Made by a program: the position numbers and the translations under genes. This document shows positions 27,423 through 35,431 of a stretch of DNA of 64,000 bases, one piece after another. Under the pieces are notes generated by a model. That model saw only the letters and a list, made by a program, of their open reading frames with translations. It searched no databases and was not told the origin of the DNA. Source of the stretch: Gammaproteobacteria bacterium (GTDB lineage Bacteria > Pseudomonadota > Gammaproteobacteria > Pseudomonadales > Cellvibrionaceae); contig SEBU01000006.1 in the NCBI GenBank assembly GCA_004173475.1, positions 310,001 to 374,000 of the forward strand, written 5' to 3'. Position 1 is the first letter of the stretch. Each line of letters begins with the position of its first letter.

Positions 27423-28091
27423 ATGAACGACAAGCTCAGCCATATTCGTCAATTGATAGACACTGCAAAGCAGCACGAACGAGCGTCAACCCAGCTCTCA
27501 CGATTGCTCTCTTTGCGCGCGAGTCATTTGCACGACGCCATCAAATTACCTTCCCACGAGGCCGAAGCGCTATTGGCTGAGTTCGTAGTTCGCTATATCG
27601 CGCAGGTTCCGGAATTCATTGAAGCAATTACGGAAATGACCAAAGAAGCGGGTATTTTTGACGGCATATTGCCTTTGCTCAACATCGCCAGCGATTATTT
27701 TTTAACGCCACCGGATATTATTGGGACTCATAGTCATTTGGAGGCGTTACTTGATGAAGCTTACCTAGCACATCGTTTGTTAGAAGAAGTAAATGACCGT
27801 TTTATTGGTTACTGCGGAATCCCACTCGCACCAATGGATATGACTCGGGCAAACGTTATCGCGCACGAATTAATTGGCGAGCCTTACGCAAATGAATTGG
27901 ATCAAGCGGTATTGTTTTCGGCAGAAATATTATTGAATCAATACAGCTTTGCTGGTGAAAGTTTCCAACGCTACATAGCGCTGCATAAATCCCGTGGGTG
28001 GTCGCAAGAATTAAAGCGCTGGCCCTGCTTAACAGAAGACCTTGCGATTGTGTTAGATTTTAGTCAAACACAAAACACTACACGTCACTAA
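27423..28091 (+). CDS. Conserved-looking hypothetical protein
   Basis: 222 residues, cytoplasmic and largely helical, with no signal peptide or membrane segment. I see no catalytic or binding motif. Acidic helices such as PSHEAEALLAEFVVRYIAQVPEF dominate the N-terminal half, and DEAYLAHRLLEEVNDRFIG lies in the middle. Codon use looks like its neighbours. It stands alone between the exported protein and the convergent yheV gene. Function unknown. Confidence 0.75.
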   Translation: MNDKLSHIRQLIDTAKQHERASTQLSRLLSLRASHLHDAIKLPSHEAEALLAEFVVRYIAQVPEFIEAITEMTKEAGIFDGILPLLNIASDYFLTPPDIIGTHSHLEALLDEAYLAHRLLEEVNDRFIGYCGIPLAPMDMTRANVIAHELIGEPYANELDQAVLFSAEILLNQYSFAGESFQRYIALHKSRGWSQELKRWPCLTEDLAIVLDFSQTQNTTRH

Positions 28092-28162
28092 ATTCTTTAA
28101 AACCTAATTGAGCGTAAATAAAAATAATTAACGTCATAATCTTTTACGATTTATAACAGTAA

Positions 28163-28411
28163 TTATTTTTTATCAGATGAATCCAATGGAAGAATGTTTA
28201 TCACCTGAACCGTTTCATGATCGGGCTTGTGATTGACGCGCGTATCTAATTCACTGGTTGCAATATTCAAACGCATTTCTTCCTTAAAATCGCATTTCAC
28301 ACATTCACGAAAATCTTTTCCGTCGAGATTGTAGACAACGATGCTATCCATTTGTGAACAACGCGGGCACACAGCGCCCGCCATAAAACGGCGTTTGGTG
28401 GAATAGGCCAT
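28163..28411 (-). CDS. yheV: YheV family zinc-ribbon protein
   Basis: 82 residues. Two CxxC pairs, AVCPRCSQMD and FRECVKCDF, form a predicted zinc ribbon (about 16-44). The family (DUF2387) is usually encoded directly behind prlC, as here: the yheV start overlaps the prlC stop by one base. Role unknown; coupling to an oligopeptidase hints at a regulatory or accessory task. Confidence 0.88.
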   Translation of the reverse strand: MAYSTKRRFMAGAVCPRCSQMDSIVVYNLDGKDFRECVKCDFKEEMRLNIATSELDTRVNHKPDHETVQVINILPLDSSDKK

Positions 28412-30501
28412 TAGACCGCATCCTCCTCAATAAAATTAGAGTGCACTTCAATACCCGAATGACGCAGTAGGGCGTCAATGCTAGGCTCGCGGCCGCGAAA
28501 ATTCGTAAATAATTCCATTGGCGTTTTACTTCCGCCTTGCTGCAAAATTTCACGCAAGAAGCTTTCACCCGTCGCTGAATTAAAAATACCTTCTTCTTCA
28601 AAGCGCGAAAAAGCATCTGCTGAGAGAACCTCCGCCCATTTGTAGCTGTAATATCCCGCAGCGTAACCGCCCGCAAAAATATGACTGAAACTATTTTCAA
28701 ATAGATTGAATTCCGGCGGTTGAACTACCGCAACCTCACGACGAACCTGGTGTAAAACTTCTTGAGCCGTATGCGGATTTTTCGGATCATATTCCGCATG
28801 CAAACGGAAATCAAAAAGCGAGAACTCAATTTGACGCAACATTTGTAAACCAGATTGGAAATTTTTTGCAGCAAGCAATTTATCTAATAAGCTTTGCGGC
28901 AGAGATTCGCCTGTTTGATAGTGACCGGATATCAGCGGAATCGCTTCCGGCTCCCAACACCAGTTCTCCATAAATTGGCTGGGTAACTCCACCGCGTCCC
29001 ACGCAACGCCATTAATACCGCTAACGGCTGCAACGTCAATTTGCGTAAGCATGTGGTGAATACCGTGCCCAAACTCGTGAAAAAGTGTAGTGACTTCGTC
29101 ATGCGTTAATAGCGAAGGAGTATCGCCGACTGGTGGTGTGAAATTGCAGGTTAAAAATGCTACCGGTAATTGCAAACCCTTTGTTGTATTGCGACGAACA
29201 CGCGCATCGGCCATCCAGGCTCCGCCACGCTTATTTTCACGCGCAAACAAATCAAGATAAAAACTAGCGACGTGCGCTCCATCTTTATAGATTTCAAAAA
29301 AACGAACATCGGGATGATAAGAATCAAAATCAGAAAGATGCCTAACCTGAATACCAAACAAGCGCGACACCACATCGAACATGCCACTAATAACTTTCTC
29401 TGCTGGGAAATAAGGGCGCAACTCTTCCTGGGAAATCGAATATTTTTCGACGCGCAACTTCTCGCTGTAATAAGTAGTGTCCCACGCCTGCAAATCCGCA
29501 CAACCTTTACTTGCTGCGAAATTTTTTAACTCCGTGTAATCCTGCTGAGCATAAGGTTTTGATTTCTTCGCCAGTTCTTGCAGAAACTCCAGCACCTGGT
29601 GTGTACTTTGCGCCATTTTGGTCGCTAGCGAACGTTCCGCGTAATTATTGAATCCTAAAAGTTGCGCGAGCTCATGACGTAACGCAAGCGTCTCTGCAAT
29701 GATTTCCGTGTTAGAAAATTCATTGGTGAACTCAACTTTTCCATCGACATTTACTTTCTGTGAATTATTGGAAGCACGCGTAACATAGGCTGTATAGATT
29801 TCTTTACGTAATTCGCGATTATCAGCATACATAGCTACTGCATAATAAGATGGAAAATCCAATGTGATGACATAACCGTCTAGGGATTTTTTTTGCGCAG
29901 TCTGTGCAGCTTGCGCTAATGCAGAATCAGGCAAGCCAGCAAGATCACTCGCATTTTCAAAATGTTTAAACCATGCCTGGGTTGAATCGAGAACATGATT
30001 GGAAAATTGTGTCGAAAGCTCTGATAAACGCTGCTGAATTTCTCCGTAACGTTTTTTCTTTTCATCACTTAATGCAACTCCACCCAAACGGAAATCGCGT
30101 AACGCATTATCCACCGCTTGCTTTTGAGCTTGGCTTAATTTTTTGTACTCTTCACTATCGGCTAATTGCTGGTAGGCTTTATAAAGTTGTTCATTCTGGC
30201 TTAATTCAGTGCCATATTCGGTCAGCAGCGCAATACTTGCGTTGTAAGCCTGACGCAAATCATCATTATTTCGCACGGCATTTAAATGACTTACTGGCGC
30301 CCAGGCTTGATCAAGTTTATCGCCTTGCTCCTCAAGCGGAGCGACCAGGGCCTCCCAGCTAGGGCGCGATAGATTCGCTAGAAGATTTTGCAAATAAGTA
30401 CGGCTTTCATTAATAATCTGACTCACCGCAGGCTCAACATGGGAAGCTTCAATAGCTGAAAATGGTGGCAACACATGGGATTCTAAAAGCGGATTAGTCA
30501 T
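28411..30501 (-). CDS. prlC: Oligopeptidase A (M3 metallopeptidase)
   Basis: About 696 residues from ATG 30501, which has GGAG six to seven bases upstream; an in-frame start 24 bases earlier is less good. The zinc site LFHEFGHGIHHML (HExxH) and the downstream glutamate region GINGVAWDAVELPSQFMENW are intact. PrlC degrades short peptides, including cleaved signal peptides, in the cytoplasm. The N-terminal helical domain and full length match the family. Confidence 0.96.
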   Translation of the reverse strand: MTNPLLESHVLPPFSAIEASHVEPAVSQIINESRTYLQNLLANLSRPSWEALVAPLEEQGDKLDQAWAPVSHLNAVRNNDDLRQAYNASIALLTEYGTELSQNEQLYKAYQQLADSEEYKKLSQAQKQAVDNALRDFRLGGVALSDEKKKRYGEIQQRLSELSTQFSNHVLDSTQAWFKHFENASDLAGLPDSALAQAAQTAQKKSLDGYVITLDFPSYYAVAMYADNRELRKEIYTAYVTRASNNSQKVNVDGKVEFTNEFSNTEIIAETLALRHELAQLLGFNNYAERSLATKMAQSTHQVLEFLQELAKKSKPYAQQDYTELKNFAASKGCADLQAWDTTYYSEKLRVEKYSISQEELRPYFPAEKVISGMFDVVSRLFGIQVRHLSDFDSYHPDVRFFEIYKDGAHVASFYLDLFARENKRGGAWMADARVRRNTTKGLQLPVAFLTCNFTPPVGDTPSLLTHDEVTTLFHEFGHGIHHMLTQIDVAAVSGINGVAWDAVELPSQFMENWCWEPEAIPLISGHYQTGESLPQSLLDKLLAAKNFQSGLQMLRQIEFSLFDFRLHAEYDPKNPHTAQEVLHQVRREVAVVQPPEFNLFENSFSHIFAGGYAAGYYSYKWAEVLSADAFSRFEEEGIFNSATGESFLREILQQGGSKTPMELFTNFRGREPSIDALLRHSGIEVHSNFIEEDAV

Positions 30502-30598
30502 GGGTGACTCCAGGAGAGATGACAAAAATATTTTCGCGTATGATACAACTAAAAGATACAGACCTTAAAAATATCACGGCGCAAATTAGAGATTCATT

Positions 30599-31168
30599 AT
30601 GAAACACAATCAAAATCCATTGAGTATTCGCAGCCACAAAGGCGTGCGTCCGCAATTTGGCGCAAAAGTATATGTTGATCCAACTGCGATTGTGATTGGC
30701 GATGTGCAAATTGGCGAAAATTCGTCCGTATGGCCATACGCTATTATTCGCGGCGACATGCATCGTATACGTATAGGCGAACGCACCAGTATTCAAGATG
30801 GGTCTGTATTACATATCACCCACGCAAGCGATTTTAATCCCGCTGGACATCCACTTATTATTGGCGACGATGTCACCATAGGACATTCAGTTAATTTGCA
30901 TGGTTGCACAGTTGGCAATCGCATTCTTATCGGTATTGGTTCAACTATATTGGATGGCGCGGTGGTAGAGGATGAAGTGGTAGTAGGCGCCGGCACATTA
31001 GTACCGCCCGGCAAACGCTTGGAAAGCGGATTCTTATATGTAGGCTCACCTTGCAAACAAGCGCGACCTTTGAAAGATAGCGAACGTGCTTTTTTTAAAT
31101 ATTCAGCTACTAATTATGTCAAGCTGAAAGATACCCACATTGCTGAGCTAGAAGCTTTACAGAAATAA
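30599..31168 (+). CDS. Gamma carbonic anhydrase-like protein (YrdA type)
   Basis: 189 residues, left-handed beta-helix of hexapeptide repeats (for example VIGDVQIGENSSVWPYAIIRGD). Zinc-ligand histidines are in VLHITHAS and TIGHSVNLHGC. It lacks the long N-terminal extension of the Cam enzyme, so it belongs to the YrdA/CaiE-like group whose activity is often weak or unproven. It is divergent from prlC, with 97 bases between. Confidence 0.9.
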   Translation: MKHNQNPLSIRSHKGVRPQFGAKVYVDPTAIVIGDVQIGENSSVWPYAIIRGDMHRIRIGERTSIQDGSVLHITHASDFNPAGHPLIIGDDVTIGHSVNLHGCTVGNRILIGIGSTILDGAVVEDEVVVGAGTLVPPGKRLESGFLYVGSPCKQARPLKDSERAFFKYSATNYVKLKDTHIAELEALQK

Positions 31169-31196
31169 TTAAACATGTGAAAAAGGAAAACTTTTA

Positions 31197-31784
31197 ATGA
31201 AATTTGATGCTGTAACTCTGGAAGGAAAATTTGTACGACTAGAACCATTACATAAAAAACATCGCGAAGGGTTGTGCGAGGCAATTGCGGATGGTGAATT
31301 ATGGAATCTCTACGTAACACTGGTTCCGCCTTTGGATCAAATAGATTTATTTTTTGAAAATGCCCAAACTGCATTTGAAGCGGGTGATGGGCTTGTGTTC
31401 GCGACTATTGATAAAAGCACCGGCAAAGTTGCAGGCTCAACACGCTTTATGAAAGCCAACTTACCAAATAAGCGCTTGGAAATTGGTTTTACATTTCTAG
31501 GAAAAACCTGGCAAAAAACAAACATTAACACCGAAGCAAAGTTATTAATGCTCTCGCACGCTTTTGAAGCGATGAATTTGAATCGAGTCGAATTTCTTAC
31601 CGACTATTTTAATAATACTTCTCGCAACGCAATTCTACGCCTCGGCGCAAAAGAAGAAGGACTATTACGCAGCCACATGGTAATGCCCAATGGTCGCGTT
31701 CGTGATTCTATGTTGTACAGTATTGTTAGACACGAATGGGATGGGGTGAAATTGCACTTGAGTGAGAAACTGAAGAATCGATAA
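31197..31784 (+). CDS. GNAT acetyltransferase, RimJ/RimL-like
   Basis: 195 residues. It opens LEGKFVRLEPLHKKHREGL, has a GSTRFMKANLPNKRLEIGFTFLG core, and ends in the usual NRVEFLTDYFNNTSRNAILRLGAKEEGLLR block of the GNAT_3 group. Such enzymes acetylate protein N termini or small amines using acetyl-CoA. The acceptor is unknown. It follows the gamma carbonic anhydrase gene by 28 bases with its own AAAGGAAAA ribosome site. Confidence 0.88.
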   Translation: MKFDAVTLEGKFVRLEPLHKKHREGLCEAIADGELWNLYVTLVPPLDQIDLFFENAQTAFEAGDGLVFATIDKSTGKVAGSTRFMKANLPNKRLEIGFTFLGKTWQKTNINTEAKLLMLSHAFEAMNLNRVEFLTDYFNNTSRNAILRLGAKEEGLLRSHMVMPNGRVRDSMLYSIVRHEWDGVKLHLSEKLKNR

Positions 31785-31830
31785 TAATACTTTCTACGCT
31801 GTATATTCGAGTTTTATTAAATATGGAAAC

Positions 31831-31995
31831 GTCATCCTCGGCTATGCATGTCGGCTTGCGGGGGTCCAGCTCTTGAATTTTGGACAAATAATCGCAGTAA
31901 AAACTTATCAGTGTAACGTGAAAGTTATTAATTCGAAATTAAACATCTAAAAAGAATTCTGACCTCGCAAGCCGAGGCACGCAGCAGAAGATGAC
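31831..31995. repeat. Small element with imperfect inverted ends (MITE- or REP-doublet-like)
   Basis: The left end (31831-31869, GTCATCCTCGGCTA and so on to GGGGTCCAG) and the right end (31959-31995) are imperfect inverted repeats: the right end reversed reads GTCATCTTCTGCTGCGTG, then CTCGGCTTGCGAGGTCAG. About 90 AT-rich bases lie between. No coding frame is inside. The left end is related to the left end of the element at 24848. Confidence 0.7.
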
Positions 31996-32079
31996 GATTC
32001 CGCACCACAAATATCCTTGCTAGTTAACCAATTTATGAAATTGCTCATCGACATCAAGATCAAATATGGCAAAACTAAA

Positions 32080-32613
32080 TTAAAAATCTTCTACTAATAA
32101 TTGATATCTGGCTACCCTAAACTCTTCTATTCGTATTTCATCTACAAAAGTAAAACCAAAATTCTCATAATATGTTTTTAATTCAGGGCGCACGTCACAA
32201 TCAAGCCTCAGCCATTTAATTTTTTTACGTTTTGCCAAGGCAACGACATACGTTAAAATTTTAAAACCAAGATCTTGGTTTCGATATTGTGGTCTGACTG
32301 CCAATTTATGTAGAAATATACTATCACCCTGGCTCACCTCAGGCCAAAAAATGGGATCACGATTTTGGATAAAGACAATGCCAAAGATATTCAAATTGTC
32401 AGTTAGTAGAAAAAGCTCATCAATTTTATAAACTTTTTTTAATTCGCTCTTATCAATCTGATCCAACGTCCATAGCTTTTTACTACGAACGTCTAAATCT
32501 ATGACAACTTCCCTTAGTATATTTTCGGCCGTATCCCAATAAGTATCGCTCGAAGCTTGATTTAAATACATAGTGATTTCTGGGTCCACATTAGGTACGC
32601 GGTAAGCGTGCAC
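32080..32613 (-). CDS. GNAT family acetyltransferase, divergent
   Basis: 177 residues. The acetyl-CoA binding motif A is recognisable as LAVRPQYRNQDLGFKILTYV, although the usual Q/RxxGxG/A is altered to QDLGF. It is followed by WLRLDCDVRPELKTYYENFGF, a standard GNAT motif B. An internal ATG (M15, MYLNQASS) may be the true start. It lies 22 bases downstream of the halogenase gene on the same strand, so the two may be co-transcribed. Substrate unknown. Confidence 0.8.
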   Translation of the reverse strand: MHAYRVPNVDPEITMYLNQASSDTYWDTAENILREVVIDLDVRSKKLWTLDQIDKSELKKVYKIDELFLLTDNLNIFGIVFIQNRDPIFWPEVSQGDSIFLHKLAVRPQYRNQDLGFKILTYVVALAKRKKIKWLRLDCDVRPELKTYYENFGFTFVDEIRIEEFRVARYQLLVEDF

Positions 32614-32635
32614 TCTATCGCACTAGCGCGTGAAT

Positions 32636-34141
32636 TTATTCATCCGCCAAATTCTGTCTTAAAAACTCGTCGTGACTCGGCAAAGTTTTCACCATAGATT
32701 GAATTGCTTGTCTTGCTAGCTTTAATGTATCGCTGATTTCCTGATAATCCATATTGTCTACGCGCGGGCAATATTTGTTTGGGCGGATTCCCATGCCTTC
32801 AAATATGGATTGCCAGCTGGTGCTGCGGAATAATTCGTCGGTTCCTTCGCGGATCAAGCCGTGGCCTTTGAATAAGGTGATGCGTTCTTGTAGCGATTCC
32901 GGTAGTTCCATGGTTTTACACCAGCGCCAGAAATCTGTGTCTTCACGTTGAGTGGTGCAATAGTGCAACATAATAAAATCGCGCACCTCTTCGAAATCCG
33001 TTGTCATCCGGCGATTGTATTCTTTAATTAAGCTTGGATCGCAGTCGCGGTCTGGAAAAAAGCGTAAGAAGAAATCCATGCCGCGCGCGATTAAATGAAT
33101 AGATGTTGATTCGAGTGGTTCAACAAAACCGGAAGCCAAGCCTAATGAGAGGCAATTTTTCTCCCACATATTTTTGCGACGACCGGTTGAGAAAGGAATT
33201 ACGCGCGGATCGTTGATACGTGGTCCGTCCAGATTTTTTAATAGCGTAGATTTTGCTTCTGCATCGCTGCAAAATTTGCTGGAATAAACATAGCCGTGGC
33301 CAGTTCCGTTGCGCAAAGGAATTTTCCAGCTCCAGCCTGCTTTACGCGCCGTTGCTGTAGTGTAGGGTGGACGTTTTTCCTGCGCGGCTGTTTTTACTAC
33401 CACAGCGCGATCGCATGGCAAATAGTTTGACCAATCCTCATAACCTACACCTAATGCTTTTTCTATAAGCAGTGCTTTGAAGCCGGTACAATCAATAAAA
33501 AAATCACCGTGAATTTCTTTTCCATCTTTCAAAACTAATTTTTCAATATTACCCGTATCGCTTTTCACAACCTGCTCCACCATACCTTCGGTGCGTTTTA
33601 CTCCTCGTTCATGAGCATATTTATTTAAATAGCTGACGACAAGTTTTGCATCCAAGTGAACTGCGTAGCTTGCACCACCGATTGGAGTGTTCTGCAATTG
33701 CGTCGGCCAGAAAAATTTTTCTTGCTGAGCCATTACCGAACAAGGAGAAAAATCCTGCAAAGGTACATTCTCGCCTTGCATAGTTGATTTAAGCCAGCAC
33801 TGATAAAAATCGTGAGAGCCAATACGTTTTCCTATTACACCAAAGGGATGAAAATAGGATTCATTTTTTTGACGCCAATCAATAAATTTGATGCCCAGTT
33901 TAAAGCAGGCTTGCGTGCTCTGAATAAATTGCGTTTCATCTATACCGAGATTTTGAATCAAACGCACAACAGGTGGAATAGTAGATTCACCAATACCTAT
34001 GGTGCCCAGATCCTCTGATTCAACCAATTCTATTTCGCACAATTCAGATTTCAGATGATAAGAAAGCATCGAGGCTGCAATCCAACCTGAAGTACCGCCA
34101 CCCACGATTACGATTTTTTTAATGGGATTTATTTGATTCAT
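32636..34141 (-). CDS. Flavin-dependent tryptophan-halogenase family protein
   Basis: 501 residues. FAD-binding VIVGGGTSGWIAASML is at the N terminus; K81 in CFKLGIKF matches the catalytic lysine (K79) of PrnA; the diagnostic W-x-W-x-I-P is present in GWSWKIPL; and the active-site glutamate is in SGFVEPLESTSIHL. The key halogenation residues are therefore all present. Many such genes in Cellvibrio-like and Caulobacter-like genomes sit beside TonB receptors and have no proven product. Here there is no biosynthetic cluster or flavin reductase next door, so the substrate is open. Confidence 0.9.
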   Translation of the reverse strand: MNQINPIKKIVIVGGGTSGWIAASMLSYHLKSELCEIELVESEDLGTIGIGESTIPPVVRLIQNLGIDETQFIQSTQACFKLGIKFIDWRQKNESYFHPFGVIGKRIGSHDFYQCWLKSTMQGENVPLQDFSPCSVMAQQEKFFWPTQLQNTPIGGASYAVHLDAKLVVSYLNKYAHERGVKRTEGMVEQVVKSDTGNIEKLVLKDGKEIHGDFFIDCTGFKALLIEKALGVGYEDWSNYLPCDRAVVVKTAAQEKRPPYTTATARKAGWSWKIPLRNGTGHGYVYSSKFCSDAEAKSTLLKNLDGPRINDPRVIPFSTGRRKNMWEKNCLSLGLASGFVEPLESTSIHLIARGMDFFLRFFPDRDCDPSLIKEYNRRMTTDFEEVRDFIMLHYCTTQREDTDFWRWCKTMELPESLQERITLFKGHGLIREGTDELFRSTSWQSIFEGMGIRPNKYCPRVDNMDYQEISDTLKLARQAIQSMVKTLPSHDEFLRQNLADE

Positions 34142-34178
34142 ATGTATTCCGTTTTGATATCGCGTTCGCGAGCAACTG

Positions 34179-35114
34179 TTACCAGGTTTGATTTTCTACC
34201 ATCAGGCCAGAGCTGGCAGTATCGTGCGCAGTTGTGAAGCCCCAGGTGTTAACCTGGATTGCGCGACGCACCGCATCTATAGCTTTGTGACGAGGAAAGC
34301 TGGCTCGCCATGCCAACGAAATTTTACGAATCGGATTTGTTTGCAAGGGCCGGGTTACCAATGTTTGTGGCGAAAAAAGTGCTGAACTTGTAGCGGATGA
34401 TGGCAAGATACTTATACCGACACCAATGGCGATCATATGACGTAGCGTGTCTAAACTACTGCATTCAATTCTGTTCTCAGGCGCGGGCTCGTAAATCGAC
34501 AGCATTTGTTCGCGCAAGCATTGTTTTTCACTTAGTATTAAAAACGTTTGTTCGTGCAGATCTTCCAAATCAATAATTTTTTTCGCAGCTAAGGCATGGG
34601 TAAACGGCATCACAAGGTGCATAGGTTCGCGGTAAATTTCTTGTGTCACCACATCCGCTTCTGTGAAAGGTTTTGAAATAAGAATTGCATCCAACTCACT
34701 GCTTCGCAGTTTATGACGCAAATCATTGTTGTAACCTTCGTAGCAACTTAAGGAAAGTTGGTTTGCAATTAACTTTAACGCGGGAATTAACTTCGGCAGC
34801 AGATAGGGCCCTAAGGTAAAAATGGCACCCACTTTTAGTTCCCCACTTAACTGATTTTTATCGGCTTCCACCAGCGCCGTTATGCTGTCAGCCTGAGCAA
34901 CCAGATGCTGGGCCTGCGCAATAATTTTTTCACCCATAACAGTCGGGCGAATGCCCGATTTACTGCGTTCGAACAGCAGCACCCCCAAGTCCTGCTCAAG
35001 ATTACGGATAGCCATACTCAACGTAGGCTGGCTTACGCCCCACTGCTCGGCTGCTCGACTAAAATGCATTTCTCGCGCAACTGTCACCAAATAACGTAGT
35101 TCAATCAGGGTCAT
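34179..35114 (-). CDS. LysR-type regulator, OxyR-like with altered second redox cysteine
   Basis: 311 residues. The N-terminal helix-turn-helix (ELRYLVTVAREMHFSRAAEQWGVSQPTLS) and the region LDTLRHMIAIGVGISILPSSA track Pseudomonas OxyR closely. The peroxide-sensing cysteine is present and numbers C199, in EKQCLREQ. The resolving cysteine position 208 is tyrosine, and another cysteine occurs at 218 (RIECSSLD). It is divergent from a CPA2 antiporter, and ATAG-N7-TTAT sites lie between them. It could be a true OxyR with a shifted disulfide, a one-cysteine sensor, or a paralogue with another ligand. Confidence 0.85.
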   Translation of the reverse strand: MTLIELRYLVTVAREMHFSRAAEQWGVSQPTLSMAIRNLEQDLGVLLFERSKSGIRPTVMGEKIIAQAQHLVAQADSITALVEADKNQLSGELKVGAIFTLGPYLLPKLIPALKLIANQLSLSCYEGYNNDLRHKLRSSELDAILISKPFTEADVVTQEIYREPMHLVMPFTHALAAKKIIDLEDLHEQTFLILSEKQCLREQMLSIYEPAPENRIECSSLDTLRHMIAIGVGISILPSSATSSALFSPQTLVTRPLQTNPIRKISLAWRASFPRHKAIDAVRRAIQVNTWGFTTAHDTASSGLMVENQTW

Positions 35115-35169
35115 GATGGGTTTGCTGCTTATAGGTTGGAGTGATGAAAGACTGCAAGTCTAAATCTCC

Positions 35170-35184
35170 ATAGATAAAACTTAT
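35170..35184. promoter_or_regulatory. OxyR-type half site near oxyR-like gene
   Basis: ATAG-ATAAAAC-TTAT matches the OxyR layout ATAG-N7-CTAT with one mismatch and has the favoured T and A inside the spacer. A third tetranucleotide (ATAT) sits at the next 7-base step, at 35192. It lies 56 bases upstream of the OxyR-like start, suggesting autoregulation. Confidence 0.5.
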
Positions 35185-35285
35185 ACTGCTAATATCGAGA
35201 CAGCCTTTAAAAGTCCAAAAAATGGCAATATCTCGCCTTCCCAATCACTAATTTCGACTCATACGGCCACCCACTCCTGACGCTC

Positions 35286-35300
35286 ATAGGAAAAACTTAT
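35286..35300. promoter_or_regulatory. Second OxyR-type half site
   Basis: ATAG-GAAAAAC-TTAT repeats the site at 35170 (shared ATAG...AAAACTTATA). The 317-base gap between the two divergent genes holds both; otherwise I see only a short (CTACAA) repeat near 35335-35350 and no extra gene. Confidence 0.45.
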
Positions 35301-35431
35301 AGGGTTTGAATTGAATACAAGCTTGTCTGTCGACTACAACTACAACTACAGAGCCTATAGACGCCGTGATAAAACAAATATCATATTTGGCGTTTAGCTC
35401 ATAAAAAAACCTACAATAACTTGGTAAACAC

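Noticed and set aside
32636-34141. Assigning the halogenase to the aryl-polyene cluster
   Set aside because: It is 25 kb away from the cluster, on its own, and the cluster has its own FAD enzyme.
35335-35350. (CTACAA) short tandem repeat as a phase-variable element
   Set aside because: Only about three imperfect units, outside any coding region and not clearly in a promoter spacer.
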